64,000 nt of DNA from the NCBI RefSeq assembly GCF_006717075.1, contig NZ_VFQC01000001.1, positions 3,271,501 to 3,335,500 on the forward strand, in the 5' to 3' direction. The translations under genes and the position numbers were made by a program. Below, piece by piece: positions 27,754-48,662 of the stretch (position 1 is the first letter of the stretch; each line of letters opens with the position of its first letter). The stretch comes from Haloactinospora alba (GTDB taxonomy: Bacteria > Actinomycetota > Actinomycetes > Streptosporangiales > Streptosporangiaceae). The notes under the pieces were generated by a model, which worked only from the letters and a program-made list of their open reading frames with translations, did not search any database and was not told where the DNA came from.

Positions 27754-28004
27754 TCAGCCGCTTCCTTCGTCTTCTCAGCCGACTCACCGGTCAGCGGCAT
27801 GATGCCGAGCTCGTGCTCCCGCATAACCGTGTAGATCCGTGCGATCTCACGCTTAACGGTGCGCAGCCGACTGTGATTGTCCAACTGCCCGGTAGCGGCC
27901 TGGAAGCGGAGGTTGAACAGCTCTTCCTTCGCCTCTTTGAGCTTGGAGATCAGGTCCTCTTGGGACTGTGCCCGAAGCTCACTGGCGGTCAGGGACTTCG
28001 CCAT
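27750..28004 (-). CDS. rpmC: 50S ribosomal protein L29
   Basis: An 84-residue helical protein at the tunnel exit: [60 protein letters not shown]. The ATG at 28004 overlaps the rplP stop (ATGA). A C-terminal acidic tail of about 20 residues ([14 protein letters not shown]) is longer than in many bacteria. Confidence 0.96.
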   Translation of the reverse strand: MAKSLTASELRAQSQEDLISKLKEAKEELFNLRFQAATGQLDNHSRLRTVKREIARIYTVMREHELGIMPLTGESAEKTKEAAE

Positions 28005-28420
28005 CACGCCTCCACTTCGCGCTTCACGAACTTGCACTTCATCGGGAGCTTGTGCATCGCAAGCCGCATGGCCTCCTTGGCCACCGGTTCCTGTACACCC
28101 GACAGCTCGAACATCACGCGTCCAGGCTTGACCGGGGCGACCCACCACTCCGGGGAGCCCTTACCGGAGCCCATACGGGTCTCGGCGGGCTTCTTGGTCA
28201 TGGGGCGGTCCGGGAAGATGTTGATCCAGACCTTGCCGCCACGGCGGATGTGCCGCGTCATAGCGATACGCGCGGACTCGATCTGCCGGTTGGTGACATA
28301 TCCGGCTTCCAGCGCCTGGATGCCGAACTCACCGAAGTTAACCTTCGTACCGCCTTTGGCGCGACCACTGATATCCGGGTGGTGCTGCTTACGGTACTTC
28401 ACCTTACGGGGAATCAGCAT
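28004..28420 (-). CDS. rplP: 50S ribosomal protein L16
   Basis: A 138-residue protein near the A-site tRNA elbow: [60 protein letters not shown] and [20 protein letters not shown] are invariant. It lies three bases after the rpsC stop. Confidence 0.97.
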   Translation of the reverse strand: MLIPRKVKYRKQHHPDISGRAKGGTKVNFGEFGIQALEAGYVTNRQIESARIAMTRHIRRGGKVWINIFPDRPMTKKPAETRMGSGKGSPEWWVAPVKPGRVMFELSGVQEPVAKEAMRLAMHKLPMKCKFVKREVEA

Positions 28421-28423
28421 TGG

Positions 28424-29272
28424 TCAGCTCCCCTCGTTCCCGGACTTCTCAGTGTCGTTCGACGCCTCTGCCGAGGCGCCGGACTTGGTTCCGGCCTGCT
28501 GGTTCTGGCCGCCCTGCTGGCCGCCGCCACCACCGCCGCCGCGACGCCGACGCTGGCCCCGCTCCCGACGCTGCTGCTGGCCACCGCCGTTACCGGAGCC
28601 GCCCGGAGCGCGCTGCGCGGCCTGCTGGGCCTCACGCTCCTCCCGGGTCGCCGGGGCGTCGCCCTTGTAGACCCAGACCTTCACACCGATACGGCCGAAC
28701 GTCGTACGGGCCTCGAAGAAGCCGTAGTCGATGTCGGCGCGCAGGGTGTGCAGCGGCACACGGCCTTCGCGGTAGAACTCGGAGCGCGACATCTCGGCGC
28801 CGCCGAGGCGTCCGCTGCACTGGATGCGGACTCCCTTGGCGCCGCTCTTCGACGCACTCTGCATTGCCTTACGCATCGCCCGGCGGAACGCGACCCGGCT
28901 CGCAAGCTGTTCCGCGACCCCCTGAGCGACGAGCTGAGCGTCGGTCTCCGGGTTCTTGACCTCGAGGATGTTGAGCTGCACCTGCTTCTGGGTCAGCTTC
29001 TCCAGGTCACCACGGATGCGGTCGGCCTCAGAGCCGCGACGACCGATGACGATGCCCGGCCGGGCGGTGTGGATGTCGACCCGAACGCGCTCACGGGTGC
29101 GCTCGATCTCCACCTTGGAGATACCGGCGCGCTCCATGCCGCGGTTCAGCATCCGGCGGATGGCGACGTCTTCCTTGACGTAATCCTTGTACAGCTTGTC
29201 GGCGTACCAACGGCTCTTGAAGTCCGTGGTGACACCGAGCCGGAACCCGTGCGGGTTGATCTTCTGCCCCAC
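28424..29272 (-). CDS. rpsC: 30S ribosomal protein S3 with long low-complexity tail
   Basis: A 282-residue protein. The GTG at 29272 begins the conserved [20 protein letters not shown] and shares one base with the rplV TAG stop. The KH domain has [20 protein letters not shown], and the C-terminal S3 domain ends at [19 protein letters not shown]. About 65 further residues form a Gly/Gln/Arg-rich tail ([20 protein letters not shown]), an extension typical of high-GC actinomycetes. S3 and S4 form the mRNA helicase of the entry pore. Confidence 0.96.
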   Translation of the reverse strand: MGQKINPHGFRLGVTTDFKSRWYADKLYKDYVKEDVAIRRMLNRGMERAGISKVEIERTRERVRVDIHTARPGIVIGRRGSEADRIRGDLEKLTQKQVQLNILEVKNPETDAQLVAQGVAEQLASRVAFRRAMRKAMQSASKSGAKGVRIQCSGRLGGAEMSRSEFYREGRVPLHTLRADIDYGFFEARTTFGRIGVKVWVYKGDAPATREEREAQQAAQRAPGGSGNGGGQQQRRERGQRRRRGGGGGGGQQGGQNQQAGTKSGASAEASNDTEKSGNEGS

Positions 29273-29649
29273 TATCGGGTCCTTTCCTTCGTCTTGGCTG
29301 ACGAGGCGCCCGCGGCCGCGCGCGGCTCGACGACCACCGTGATGTGGCTCGTCCGCTTGGTGACCCGGAAAGCGCGGCCGAAGCCCCGCGGCCGGATCCG
29401 CTTCAGAGTGGGCCCCTCGTCCACCCAAGCGCGGCCGACCACCAGCGTCTCGCGGTCCAACTTGTCGTTGTGCTCGGCATTGGCGATGGCGCTCGCGAGC
29501 ACCTTGCCCACCGGCTCGCTCGCTGCCTGGGGCGCGAACCGGAGCACCGCCTGTGCCTCGTCAGCGGGCAACCCGCGAATAAGGTCCACCACCCGGCGGG
29601 CCTTTCGGGGCGTAACACGGATGAACCGTGCCTGTGCCCTCGTTCCCAT
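29272..29649 (-). CDS. rplV: 50S ribosomal protein L22
   Basis: A 125-residue tunnel protein. [20 protein letters not shown] opens the fold. The long beta-hairpin that lines the exit tunnel is in [20 protein letters not shown], followed by HITVVVEPR. The start MGTRAQAR at 29649 is preferred to an ATG twelve codons upstream. Macrolide-affecting hairpin residues look normal. Confidence 0.97.
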   Translation of the reverse strand: MGTRAQARFIRVTPRKARRVVDLIRGLPADEAQAVLRFAPQAASEPVGKVLASAIANAEHNDKLDRETLVVGRAWVDEGPTLKRIRPRGFGRAFRVTKRTSHITVVVEPRAAAGASSAKTKERTR

Positions 29650-29720
29650 CGCTTTTCCCTCGCTCACGGAAATCACCCCCACCACCGTGGGGAGAACGGT
29701 TCTTTACTGCGGTGCAACCG

Positions 29721-29999
29721 CTAACGGCGGCTACGGCGGTCTTCCTTGACGTGGCTCCGGAAGGTGCGCGGCGGCGCGAACTCCCCGAGCTTGTGGCCGA
29801 CCATCGCCTCGGAGATGAAGACCGGGATGTGCTTACGGCCGTCGTGGACGGCGATCGTGTGCCCGATCATCTCCGGAGTCACCATGGAACGCCGCGACCA
29901 CGTCTTGATGACGTTCTTGGTGCCCTTCTCGTTCTGTGCCTCCACCTTCTTCACCAGGTGGTGGTCCACGAACGGGCCCTTCTTCAGGCTACGTGGCAT
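29721..29999 (-). CDS. rpsS: 30S ribosomal protein S19
   Basis: A 92-residue head protein: [60 protein letters not shown] and [19 protein letters not shown]. It stands between rplB (12-base gap) and rplV. All signature residues are present. Confidence 0.97.
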   Translation of the reverse strand: MPRSLKKGPFVDHHLVKKVEAQNEKGTKNVIKTWSRRSMVTPEMIGHTIAVHDGRKHIPVFISEAMVGHKLGEFAPPRTFRSHVKEDRRSRR

Positions 30000-30011
30000 C
30001 GGACGTGCTCC

Positions 30012-30845
30012 TTACCGCTTCTTCTTGCCGCGCCGACGCACGATGAGCCGGTCACTGTCCTTGTTCGGCTTGCGGGTGCGCCCCTCGGGCTTACCCCAGG
30101 GACTGACCGGATGCCGGCCACCGGAGCTGCGGCCCTCACCACCACCGAGCGGGTGGTCGATCGGGTTCATGGCCACACCGCGCACCTCGGGACGCTTGCC
30201 CTTCCAGCGCTTACGGCCGGCCTTGCCCCAGGAGATGTTGGACTGCTCGGCGTTGCCGACCTGCCCAACGGTCGCCCGGCAGGTGACCTCGACCTGACGC
30301 ATCTCCCCGGAGGGCATGCGCAGCGTGGCGTAGGCGCCTTCCTTGGCCAGCAGCTGGATCTGGGAACCGGCGGACCGGCCCAGCTTCGCTCCGCCGCCCG
30401 GCTTGAGCTCCACGGCGTGGACGAACGTACCCGTGGGGATGTTCCGCAGCGGCAGGCAGTTGCCCGCCTTGATGTCCGAGCCGGGACCGTTCTCCACGTG
30501 GTTGCCCTGCTTCAGGCCGGCCGGGGCGAGGATGTAGCGCTTCTCCCCGTCCACGTAGTGCAGCAGCGCGATCCGGGCCGTACGGTTCGGGTCGTACTCG
30601 ATGTGGGCGACCTTGGCCGGAATCCCGTCCTTGTCGTGCCGGCGGAAGTCGATCACGCGGTAGGCGCGCTTGTGACCGCCGCCCTGGTGGCGGGTCGTGA
30701 TCCGGCCGTGGCCGTTACGCCCGCCCTTCTTCTTCAGCGGACGCACCAGGGACTTTTCCGGCTGCGAGCGGGTGATCTCAGCGAAGTCGCTCCCGCTGGA
30801 GCCGCGACGACCCGGTGTCGTCGGCTTGTGTCTACGAATGCCCAT
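30012..30845 (-). CDS. rplB: 50S ribosomal protein L2
   Basis: A 277-residue protein close to the peptidyl transferase centre. [20 protein letters not shown] starts it; [20 protein letters not shown] is the RNA-binding segment. The loop [20 protein letters not shown] carries the conserved histidine next to the catalytic rRNA. Standard length. It follows rplW by 56 bases. Confidence 0.98.
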   Translation of the reverse strand: MGIRRHKPTTPGRRGSSGSDFAEITRSQPEKSLVRPLKKKGGRNGHGRITTRHQGGGHKRAYRVIDFRRHDKDGIPAKVAHIEYDPNRTARIALLHYVDGEKRYILAPAGLKQGNHVENGPGSDIKAGNCLPLRNIPTGTFVHAVELKPGGGAKLGRSAGSQIQLLAKEGAYATLRMPSGEMRQVEVTCRATVGQVGNAEQSNISWGKAGRKRWKGKRPEVRGVAMNPIDHPLGGGEGRSSGGRHPVSPWGKPEGRTRKPNKDSDRLIVRRRGKKKR

Positions 30846-30901
30846 CTTCTTCGCGCATTCCTTTACGTGTCGCTTGCGTTGCAGCGGTCAGCGGAACCCG
30901 A

Positions 30902-31192
30902 TCAGAAACCGAAGATGTCGATCTGGTCCCCGTCACGCACACTCACGATCGCCCGCTTGGTGTCGGGACGCTTCCCGTAACCGGAGCGGGTGCGCTTGCG
31001 CTTGCCCTGACGGTTGATCGTGTTCACACGATCGACCTTCACGTCGAAAATCTTCTCGATCGCGATCTTGATCTGCGTCTTGTTGACATGCGGCCGGACC
31101 AGGAACGTGTACTCGTTCCGGTCCATCAGCCCATAGCTCTTCTCGGAAATCACCGGTTCGATGATGATGTCCCGAGGGTCGGGGATCTTCAC
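30902..31192 (-). CDS. rplW: 50S ribosomal protein L23
   Basis: A 96-residue protein at the tunnel exit where SRP and trigger factor dock. [40 protein letters not shown] and [20 protein letters not shown] are standard. It overlaps rplD by four bases. Confidence 0.97.
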   Translation of the reverse strand: MKIPDPRDIIIEPVISEKSYGLMDRNEYTFLVRPHVNKTQIKIAIEKIFDVKVDRVNTINRQGKRKRTRSGYGKRPDTKRAIVSVRDGDQIDIFGF

Positions 31193-31860
31193 TGGTCCTC
31201 CTCCTGAGACGTCGCACTCCGGGAGGCGCCGGCCACGTTGGCCAGGAACTCCTCGTAGCCGCGCTCGGTGAAGACCACGTCGTCGGAGTACAGGACGTCG
31301 TAGGTGTTCACCTGTCCCCCGGTGATGATGTGGACCTCGGGCAGGTTGCGCAGTGCGAGGCGGTTGTGCCCGTCCGCCTGGCCGAGGACGACCAGCACCT
31401 TGTTCGACTCCGTGACGCTCCGCAGGGTCCGCTGCGCGGTCTGGGTGCGCTTGCTCGCCGTGTCCTCGGGGAGGAACTCGCTCAGGACGTGCACCCGTCC
31501 CTTGCGGGCCCGGTCCGAGAGGGCACCGCGCAGCGCGGCGGCCTTCATCTTCTTCGGAGTCCGCTGGCTGTAGTCACGCGGCTGCGGCCCGTGCACCGTG
31601 CCGCCGCCGACGAACTGCGGGGCCCGGGTGGAGCCCTGCCGCGCGCGCCCCGTCCCCTTCTGGCGGTAGGGCTTCTTCCCACCGCCGCGGACGTCGCCGC
31701 GGGTCTTGGTCGCGTGCGTTCCCTGCCGGGACGCGGCCTGCTGCGCGGTGACGACCTGGTGCATCAGCGGGATGTTCACCTGCTGATCGAAGACCGCCTC
31801 CGGAAGCTCAACGTTGCGTCCCGTGCTCCCGTCGGGATTCTTGACCTCGATCGTGGCCAT
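31189..31860 (-). CDS. rplD: 50S ribosomal protein L4
   Basis: A 223-residue protein whose loop lines the exit tunnel: [20 protein letters not shown] and [20 protein letters not shown]. The globular part has [20 protein letters not shown]. Three bases separate it from rplC. In E. coli L4 represses its own operon; no equivalent leader is recognised here. Confidence 0.97.
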   Translation of the reverse strand: MATIEVKNPDGSTGRNVELPEAVFDQQVNIPLMHQVVTAQQAASRQGTHATKTRGDVRGGGKKPYRQKGTGRARQGSTRAPQFVGGGTVHGPQPRDYSQRTPKKMKAAALRGALSDRARKGRVHVLSEFLPEDTASKRTQTAQRTLRSVTESNKVLVVLGQADGHNRLALRNLPEVHIITGGQVNTYDVLYSDDVVFTERGYEEFLANVAGASRSATSQEEDQ

Positions 31861-31863
31861 GGC

Positions 31864-32517
31864 TTACTTGCCCTCCCCCTTCACAGCGGTACGGACGAGC
31901 ACCAGCCCGCCGTTGGGGCCCGGCACCGCACCCTTGACCAGGACGAGGCCCTTGTCCGCATCCACGGACTGCACCGTCAGGTTCTGCACGGTCTTGCGTT
32001 TGTTGCCCATCCGGCCCGGCATCTTGCGGCCCTTGAACACGTGCCCGGGCGTGGCGGCGCCGCCGATGGCACCCGGCGTGCGGTGCGTGCGGTGCGTGCC
32101 GTGCGTGGCACCCATGCCGCCGAAACCGTGCCGCTTCATCCCACCGGCGAAGCCCTTGCCCTTGGTCTTGCCGCTGACGTCCACCTTCTCGCCGGCCTCA
32201 AAGGCGGCGGCGGTGAGTTCGTCACCGAGCTGGTACTCAGTGGCGTCGGAGGTACGTACCTCGACGTAGTTCCGACGCGGGGTGAGCCCGTGCTTGCGCA
32301 GGTAGTCACCCAGCGGTTTGTTCACCTTGCGCGGGTTGATGTTCCCGTAGCCGAGTTGGACGGCGGAGTAGCCGTCGGTCTCCGGAGTCCGGACGCGAGT
32401 TACGACGCACGGACCGGCCTTCAGGACGGTAACGGGCACGATCCTGCCCGACTCGTCGAAGACCTGGGTCATGCCGAGCTTCTCGCCCAGTACTCCCGTG
32501 ATCTGTTTGGTGGCCAT
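31864..32517 (-). CDS. rplC: 50S ribosomal protein L3
   Basis: A 217-residue protein. [20 protein letters not shown] opens it. The core loop [20 protein letters not shown] reaches the peptidyl transferase centre and holds the Gln/His region modified in some bacteria. [20 protein letters not shown] follows. It is 13 bases after rpsJ. A GCGTGCGGT repeat at about 32080-32105 encodes [11 protein letters not shown]. Confidence 0.97.
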   Translation of the reverse strand: MATKQITGVLGEKLGMTQVFDESGRIVPVTVLKAGPCVVTRVRTPETDGYSAVQLGYGNINPRKVNKPLGDYLRKHGLTPRRNYVEVRTSDATEYQLGDELTAAAFEAGEKVDVSGKTKGKGFAGGMKRHGFGGMGATHGTHRTHRTPGAIGGAATPGHVFKGRKMPGRMGNKRKTVQNLTVQSVDADKGLVLVKGAVPGPNGGLVLVRTAVKGEGK

Positions 32518-32530
32518 GTCTGTGCGTCCC

Positions 32531-32839
32531 TTAAAGCTTGATCTCGATGTCGACGCCGGCCGGAAGATCGAGCCGCATAAGCGAATCGACGGTCTTCGGC
32601 GTCGGGTCGATGATGTCGATCAGCCGCTTGTGCGTGCGCATCTCGAAGTGCTCCCGCGAGTCCTTGTCCTTGTGCGGGGAGCGGATTACGCAGTAAACGT
32701 TCTTCTCCGTCGGCAACGGCACCGGGCCAGCGATCTGTGCGCCGGTCCGCGTCACGGTCTCGACGATCTTTCGAGCCGAGCTGTCGATGACCTCGTGGTC
32801 ATAGGCCTTGAGCCGAATGCGGATCTTTTGTCCCGCCAT
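32531..32839 (-). CDS. rpsJ: 30S ribosomal protein S10
   Basis: A 102-residue protein and NusE transcription factor: [40 protein letters not shown] and the loop [20 protein letters not shown]. It is the first gene of the S10 cluster that runs to rplO. The ATG at 32839 is the conserved start. The 250-base gap to tuf holds two GC hairpins (about 32926-32938 and 32956-32972) but no promoter I would defend. Confidence 0.97.
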   Translation of the reverse strand: MAGQKIRIRLKAYDHEVIDSSARKIVETVTRTGAQIAGPVPLPTEKNVYCVIRSPHKDKDSREHFEMRTHKRLIDIIDPTPKTVDSLMRLDLPAGVDIEIKL

Positions 32840-33039
32840 GGTGGCCTTTTCGTCCTTCGCTTCAGTGTCCGTAGAGGCGCGGTACCAGTTGACCGGCCCT
32901 GCTGCCCCGCAGGGGCGCCCTCGTCGTTCTGCGGCTCTATTCACCTGAGAAATTGCTGCAGGGGGCGTCCCCTGAAGTGCATCACCGCTACAGAGCCCGA
33001 TGACGTCGTTCATGGTGCGGCGGCCGAGCCGACCAGTGG

Positions 33040-33070
33040 CCCGGCCGCCGCATACGAGGGGCGGCCCGGT
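33040..33070 (-). terminator. Hairpin downstream of tuf
   Basis: GGCCGCC (33043-33049) pairs with GGCGGCC (33060-33066), extended by flanking CC/GG with one bulge, 20 bases after the tuf stop. It may separate the str and S10 transcription units. Confidence 0.55.
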
Positions 33071-33089
33071 ACACGCACCGCCCCGACTG

Positions 33090-34283
<1,194 letters not shown>

Positions 34284-34334
34284 TGGATTACTCCTAGACG
34301 TACGAGTTGCTAGCTGGTTGGTTACGTGTCGCGG

Positions 34335-36443
<2,109 letters not shown>

Positions 36444-36489
36444 GTGGCTCGTCTTCTCTCGGTCTCTCGTATCGATTCGGCCGCGGGGG

Positions 36490-36960
36490 TTACCAGCGGT
36501 AGTGGGCGAACGCCCGGTTCGACTCCGCCATCTTGTGCGTGTCCTCACGGCGCTTCACGCTGGCGCCGAGGCCGTTGCTGGCGTCGACCAGCTCGTTCAT
36601 GAGGCGCTCGGTCATCGACTTCTCCCGGCGCTTCCGGGAGTAGGTGACCAGCCACCGCAGAGCCAGCGTGGTACTGCGCGAGGAGCGGACCTCGACCGGC
36701 ACCTGGTACGTGGCACCGCCCACGCGCCGGCTACGCACCTCGAGGGAGGGCTTCACGTTGTCCAGGCCGCGCTTGAGCACCACGAGCGGCTCCTGGCCGG
36801 TCTTCTCCCGGGCGCCCTCGAGCGCACCGTAGACGATGCTCTGTGCCTTGGAACGCTTCCCGTCCAACAGCACCTTGTTGATCAGCGCGGTAACGAGCGG
36901 CGATCCGTAGACCGGATCGGTGATGAGCTGGCGCTTCGGCGCCGGACCCTTGCGCGGCAT
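36490..36960 (-). CDS. rpsG: 30S ribosomal protein S7
   Basis: A 156-residue head-assembly protein: [60 protein letters not shown] and the end [12 protein letters not shown]. Two bases after the rpsL stop. In enterobacteria S7 regulates this operon; not assessable here. Confidence 0.97.
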   Translation of the reverse strand: MPRKGPAPKRQLITDPVYGSPLVTALINKVLLDGKRSKAQSIVYGALEGAREKTGQEPLVVLKRGLDNVKPSLEVRSRRVGGATYQVPVEVRSSRSTTLALRWLVTYSRKRREKSMTERLMNELVDASNGLGASVKRREDTHKMAESNRAFAHYRW

Positions 36961-36962
36961 GG

Positions 36963-37337
<375 letters not shown>

Positions 37338-37590
37338 CGCGTCTCCGTCTTCCTCGTGACCTACGCCGGTTCTGTTCGCCTGTCGCTATTGACCTGCTGG
37401 CTTTCCCTCCCCGACCCGCCCCCGAACCCGGGCGTGTCGCGGCCTACCTCACGCTTGGTGCGTTCGTGGACGCCGCGACATGGCGGCTAATTGTCATGGG
37501 AGGAAGCACCACGCGCTGCTCTGTGATCCGCCGCCAGCGGTCCGTCTTCGAGCGCGCGTGCGACCCGTCGACTCACGGGCACGAAGTTCG

Positions 37591-37619
37591 AGCGTACCGA
37601 ACGGACAACACGCCGTCAA
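37591..37619 (-). promoter_or_regulatory. Promoter of the str operon (rpsL)
   Basis: On the minus strand TTGACG, 17 bases, TACGCT: near-consensus elements at optimal spacing. The predicted start is about 37584. It is the best promoter match in the 482-base gap 37338-37819. Confidence 0.7.
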
Positions 37620-37673
37620 AACGGCGGTCATCGTTCCCGTCCGCCGGCTTCGTAGCCTCGTACTGCCGTAGGT

Positions 37674-37702
37674 CATTCCCAGTATATGACCTACTGGGAA
37701 TG
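37674..37702. repeat. Perfect 11-bp inverted repeat upstream of the str promoter
   Basis: CATTCCCAGTA (37674-37684), TATGACC, TACTGGGAATG (37692-37702). A second, nested pair GGTCAT (37671-37676) and ATGACC (37686-37691) overlaps it. It lies 55 bases upstream of the -35 of the rpsL promoter and 118 bases after the stop of the disordered-protein gene. It could be an operator or a terminator-like hairpin; there is no T-tract. Confidence 0.7.
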
Positions 37703-37819
37703 CTCGCGCCGTTTCCGGTACAGAGTTCGGGCCGGGGTGCGACGGGCGCCCCGTTCGCTCCCCGGCCCGGTGGTAGTGGGACCCGCGCGGCGGGTCGGCG
37801 ACGGCGTCCGGCCGGTAGG

Positions 37820-40093
37820 TCACCCCGTGAGGAGCACACCGAGCACGGCGACGACCTCCACCACGAACAGGGCGATCCCCGCCCACGCCATGGCGACCCC
37901 CGCCGTGACCAGCTTCACTCCCTCGAGCTCACCGCCGGACTCGGCGATACTGGTCCGGGCCTTCGGGGCGGTGAGCAACAGCACCACCGCCGCGGACGCC
38001 ACCCCGATGACCGGGACGAGGGAAAGCACACCGAGCCACACCGTACTCAGCGCTCCCGGATCCGTCTCCGGCCAGTAGTCGATGTTGTCGTAGCCGGGAT
38101 AGGGGTCCACGTCGGCGGCGGCGTCGGCCGACCTCTCGTCGAAGTCCGGGAACTCCCCCTCCGGGATCGGCGCGGAACGGCTCGGCTCGACCGACGGCTC
38201 CTGTTCGCCGGCACCGGCTTCCCCCTCCGGCGGAGGGGTCTCCCGGAAGGCACCGCCGTTCCACTCCTCCTCCGGAGGACCGGAGCGGGCACCAGCCGGG
38301 CCGTAGGCAACGTCCTCGGGGTACGGCCGCGGCCACGCCCCGGAGCGGGCGTCCTCGGGAGGCCCCCCTCCGGCGAGCGGGTCCGTGCCCTCGTCCTGGG
38401 GCACCGCCGGCATCGCCTGGGTTCCCGTACCCGAATCGGAGGCCGTACCGCTGTCCGGCTCGGGCTCCGGGGGCTGGCCGGTACCCGCGCCGTACCACGT
38501 GTCCGTCCCGGCTCCGGCGCTGGCCCCTATGTCGTACCACCCGCCGGAGCCGAGCGGATCCGCGTCGTAGGAGGGAGCCTGGGGACCGCCGGCCCGGCCG
38601 TGGCCGTCAGCGAGCGGGTCCGCGCCCCCGTCCTGCGGCACCGCTCCTTCCGCCGGGGCCGTCCCGGCGGCGAACCCGGAGTCGAATCCGGTCGTGCCGC
38701 CCTCCGCCGACCAGCCGCCGGTCTCGTGGCCCGCCGGCGCGTCCGGCGCGGCACCGCGCCGCTCCTCGGCGCGGATACCCGCCTGTCGGACGCTGTCGGG
38801 AAGCTGCGGGTCCTCCCGGCTGAAGGCCCAGGTGTTTCCGCTGCCCGTTCCGAGCTGTCCACCCGGGTCGACGCCGCTGGTGCCGGCGCCCGTGTGCGGT
38901 CCGGCGGCGCTCTCCTCACCCGCCGCGGAACCGCTCCACTGCTCCCAACGCGCCGCGGCCTGGTCGTCCTCGGCGAAGGCTCCCGGGTACGACGGGCGGG
39001 AGAGCTCGTCGTCGTAGCCGTCGGCGGAACGCGCCGCGTCGTTGACGGGGCCCGCCCAACCGGAGCTCGTGTTCTCCCCGGTGGGGAACCCCTGGGATGA
39101 GGCGGTTGAACGGTGGTCACCGTGGGACGTGGCCCACGGTTGGGCAGGAGCGGCGCCCCAGCCGTACCCGGCGTCGTACCCGGAACCCCCGCCGTGGGAG
39201 AGGTCCTCCGGTGGCCCGGCCGCCGACGTGTCGTACCACTGCCCGGTCGGATACGTCCGAGGGGCTTGGGTGGGGGGAACGGTGTACTCCCCGCCCCAAC
39301 CGCCGCCTGGGGGATCGCCTTCCGGGCTCCTCTCCCCACCGGTGTGGTCGCTCGGCCCCGGGTGGGAGCTCGGGTCCCCGGCGGCCCTCCCCTCACTGAC
39401 CGGCGACAGCGGGTCGCTGTACCACTCGCCGCTCCGGGCGGATCCGCCGAAGGGAGCCGACTGCTGCGGCTCGGGCTCCGGGACGCGGTAGACGCTCTCG
39501 GCGCCCCCGCTCTCCGCTGGCGGTGTGGCGTCGCCGCCGAGAGGGGGCGCCGTCTCGTAACCGGCTCCGGGGCCGGAAGCGGAGGGGTCCTCCTGTCCGC
39601 CAGGGGCCGCCCCGACGTCGTGGGAAACCGTGGGGATCTCTCCCGTGGCCGGATCCGCCGGCGGTGTGTAGGGACGGCTCACCGCAGGGGACGGGAATCC
39701 CGCGTACGGTGCCGACGGGGACGCGCCGGGCTGCTCCCCCCCAGAGTCCGCCCCCGCGCCGGGACCGGAGGGTGCGGTTCCCAGGCCGTCCAGAGCCGAG
39801 GGGTAGGGTTCGGCCATGCCCGGCCGCGTACCGCTCATCCCCGGGTACCCCCCCGTGTCCGGGAAGCCGGCATGGAAACCTCCTGTCGCCCCCGTCTCGT
39901 AGGGCTCGTCCCCCGCAGCGGGAGTCGCTTCTGTCGCAGGCGCCCCATCCACCCCGGCCTCGTAGGAGTCCTGGTACTGCGACTGCGAGCGGTGCCGATC
40001 GCCGCTCGGTGTGAACCATGAACCCTGCTCCTGCTGGCTGGGTTCGTACTCATCGTGCGGCGACACGTGCCGCTCTCCCCCGTTGTCTGTCAC
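37820..40093 (-). CDS. Large disordered acidic protein with two C-terminal membrane helices
   Basis: The product has 757 residues. About the first 650 are low-complexity, rich in Gly, Pro, Ser, Glu, Asp, Tyr and Trp (segments such as GYDAGYGWGAAPAQPWATSH), with almost no Lys and no recognisable domain. The last about 95 residues form two hydrophobic helices (STVWLGVLSLVPVIGVASAA and VTAGVAMAWAGIALFVVEVV) like the DUF4190-type membrane hairpin. It would place a long cytoplasmic tail on the membrane. It sits between rpoC and rpsL on the same strand, where most actinomycetes have no such large gene. I cannot name a function. Regular aromatic residues in a disordered acidic chain are compatible with condensate-type behaviour, but that is speculation. 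Confidence 0.75.
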   Translation of the reverse strand: MTDNGGERHVSPHDEYEPSQQEQGSWFTPSGDRHRSQSQYQDSYEAGVDGAPATEATPAAGDEPYETGATGGFHAGFPDTGGYPGMSGTRPGMAEPYPSALDGLGTAPSGPGAGADSGGEQPGASPSAPYAGFPSPAVSRPYTPPADPATGEIPTVSHDVGAAPGGQEDPSASGPGAGYETAPPLGGDATPPAESGGAESVYRVPEPEPQQSAPFGGSARSGEWYSDPLSPVSEGRAAGDPSSHPGPSDHTGGERSPEGDPPGGGWGGEYTVPPTQAPRTYPTGQWYDTSAAGPPEDLSHGGGSGYDAGYGWGAAPAQPWATSHGDHRSTASSQGFPTGENTSSGWAGPVNDAARSADGYDDELSRPSYPGAFAEDDQAAARWEQWSGSAAGEESAAGPHTGAGTSGVDPGGQLGTGSGNTWAFSREDPQLPDSVRQAGIRAEERRGAAPDAPAGHETGGWSAEGGTTGFDSGFAAGTAPAEGAVPQDGGADPLADGHGRAGGPQAPSYDADPLGSGGWYDIGASAGAGTDTWYGAGTGQPPEPEPDSGTASDSGTGTQAMPAVPQDEGTDPLAGGGPPEDARSGAWPRPYPEDVAYGPAGARSGPPEEEWNGGAFRETPPPEGEAGAGEQEPSVEPSRSAPIPEGEFPDFDERSADAAADVDPYPGYDNIDYWPETDPGALSTVWLGVLSLVPVIGVASAAVVLLLTAPKARTSIAESGGELEGVKLVTAGVAMAWAGIALFVVEVVAVLGVLLTG

Positions 40094-40170
40094 TGCCTTA
40101 CATCTCCCGACCGCGTGTGGGCGCTAACGTCCCCATTCGAATCCCAGTATGCCGAGTGGCAACGACGAAC

Positions 40171-40210
40171 GGCGGCAGCCCCGCCCCGGAACCGGGGTGG
40201 AGCTGCCGCC
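40171..40210 (-). terminator. Terminator downstream of rpoC
   Basis: GGCGGCAG...CCCCGG and CCGGGG...CTGCCGCC form a stem of about 19 pairs with two wobbles, centred 60 bases after the rpoC stop. It is the strongest hairpin in the gap 40094-40251. Confidence 0.75.
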
Positions 40211-40251
40211 GCCGCCAACTAATCGGCCGGTTCCACCGGTTGACTCTCAGC

Positions 40252-44127
<3,876 letters not shown>

Positions 44128-44161
44128 TTAATTCGTCCCCTGCTCTTGAAGATCGCGGAAG

Positions 44162-47629
<3,468 letters not shown>

Positions 47630-47827
47630 CAGGGGTCCTTCCGAAGGCTTGTGGCGGTTAATGCGCGCGCACGCCGGACGATCCCGTGAATCTATAAAAG
47701 AGACCTACCGGCAACGTGGAATTTCAACTGGAGTACTGGGGCACGTGCGGTGACCACCAGCCTCTGCGAGCTAGGCACAACGCACGGCAACCGGTACAAG
47801 GATCGTCAAAGGGCAGCGCAAAAGGGC

Positions 47828-47857
47828 AGTGTAGCCGAATACTACACCGCTGTCCAA
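47828..47857 (-). promoter_or_regulatory. Promoter of rpoBC
   Basis: On the minus strand TTGGAC, 18 bases, TACACT, followed by CTGCCCTTTTGCGCTGCCCT, an arrangement seen at actinomycete rpoB promoters. The leader to the rpoB start is about 190 bases. The rest of 47630-48124 shows no gene. Confidence 0.7.
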
Positions 47858-48124
47858 CACGCATTCCCACAGCCCGTCACAACACCCTGCAGCATCGCCC
47901 CCACACGCGAATCCGTCAAGCCCAGGTCCCATCGATCGCGCCCCCGGGCAACCGTGAGAGGAAACACAGCACACCGGGAGTGTGAGGCCCTGTTACCCCG
48001 GGAAGAACAACCCATTCCGCTCCGATGCCAGTCGACTCCCAGCCGGGCCGGGTGTGTGACGAACGCCCTACGCACCGCCGTTCGGGCACCGCCCTCACGC
48101 GCGGGCGCGTCCACGTGAAACACG

Positions 48125-48158
48125 ACCGGGCGGCCGCTCCGCGGGGCGGCCGCCCGGT
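48125..48158 (-). terminator. Terminator downstream of rplL
   Basis: ACCGGGCGGCC (48125-48135) and GGCCGCCCGGT (48148-48158) form a perfect 11-base stem with a 12-base loop, 19 bases after the rplL stop, followed on the minus strand by CGTGTTT. Confidence 0.8.
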
Positions 48159-48176
48159 AGAGAACCCCCGACGGAG

Positions 48177-48566
48177 CTACTTGAGCTCGACGGTGGCGCC
48201 AGCGCCCTCGAGCGTGGTCTTCGCCTTCTCGGCGTTCTCCTTGGAGGCGCCCTCGAGCAGCGGCTTCGGAGCGTTGTCCACCAGCTCCTTGGCCTCCTTC
48301 AGGCCGAGGTCCGCGATGCCCCGGACCTCCTTGATGACCTGGATCTTCTTGTCGCCGGCGGAGGAGAGGATGACGTCGAACTCGTCCTTCTCCTCCTCTT
48401 CCTCGGCGGCACCGCCGCCAGCGGCGGGCGCGGCGGCCATCACCGGCGCCGGGGCGGAGGCCTCGACGTCGAACTTCTCCTCGAACAGCTTCACGAACTC
48501 GGACAGCTCAAGGAGGGTCATCTCCTCGAACGCGCTGAGCAGCTCTTCGTTGCTGAGCTTCGCCAT
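48177..48566 (-). CDS. rplL: 50S ribosomal protein L7/L12
   Basis: A 129-residue stalk protein. The N-terminal dimerisation domain is [20 protein letters not shown], followed by an Ala/Gly/Glu hinge (about residues 38-60). The factor-binding domain contains [20 protein letters not shown] and [20 protein letters not shown]. The ATG at 48566 is the conserved start. It follows rplJ by 96 bases; the two are controlled together by the L10 leader. Confidence 0.97.
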   Translation of the reverse strand: MAKLSNEELLSAFEEMTLLELSEFVKLFEEKFDVEASAPAPVMAAAPAAGGGAAEEEEEKDEFDVILSSAGDKKIQVIKEVRGIADLGLKEAKELVDNAPKPLLEGASKENAEKAKTTLEGAGATVELK

Positions 48567-48662
48567 GGTTGCGGTCTCTCCTTCTGTCACAGCACGCGCG
48601 TGCGGCCACGCCGTGCCGAGCGGGATACCGGCGCAGGCGCGCCGGCGAGGGTCGTCGGTGTC

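Noticed and set aside
32840-33089. S10-operon autoregulatory leader
   Set aside because: Two small hairpins are present but match no known leader, and no promoter was convincing; left as an undescribed gap.
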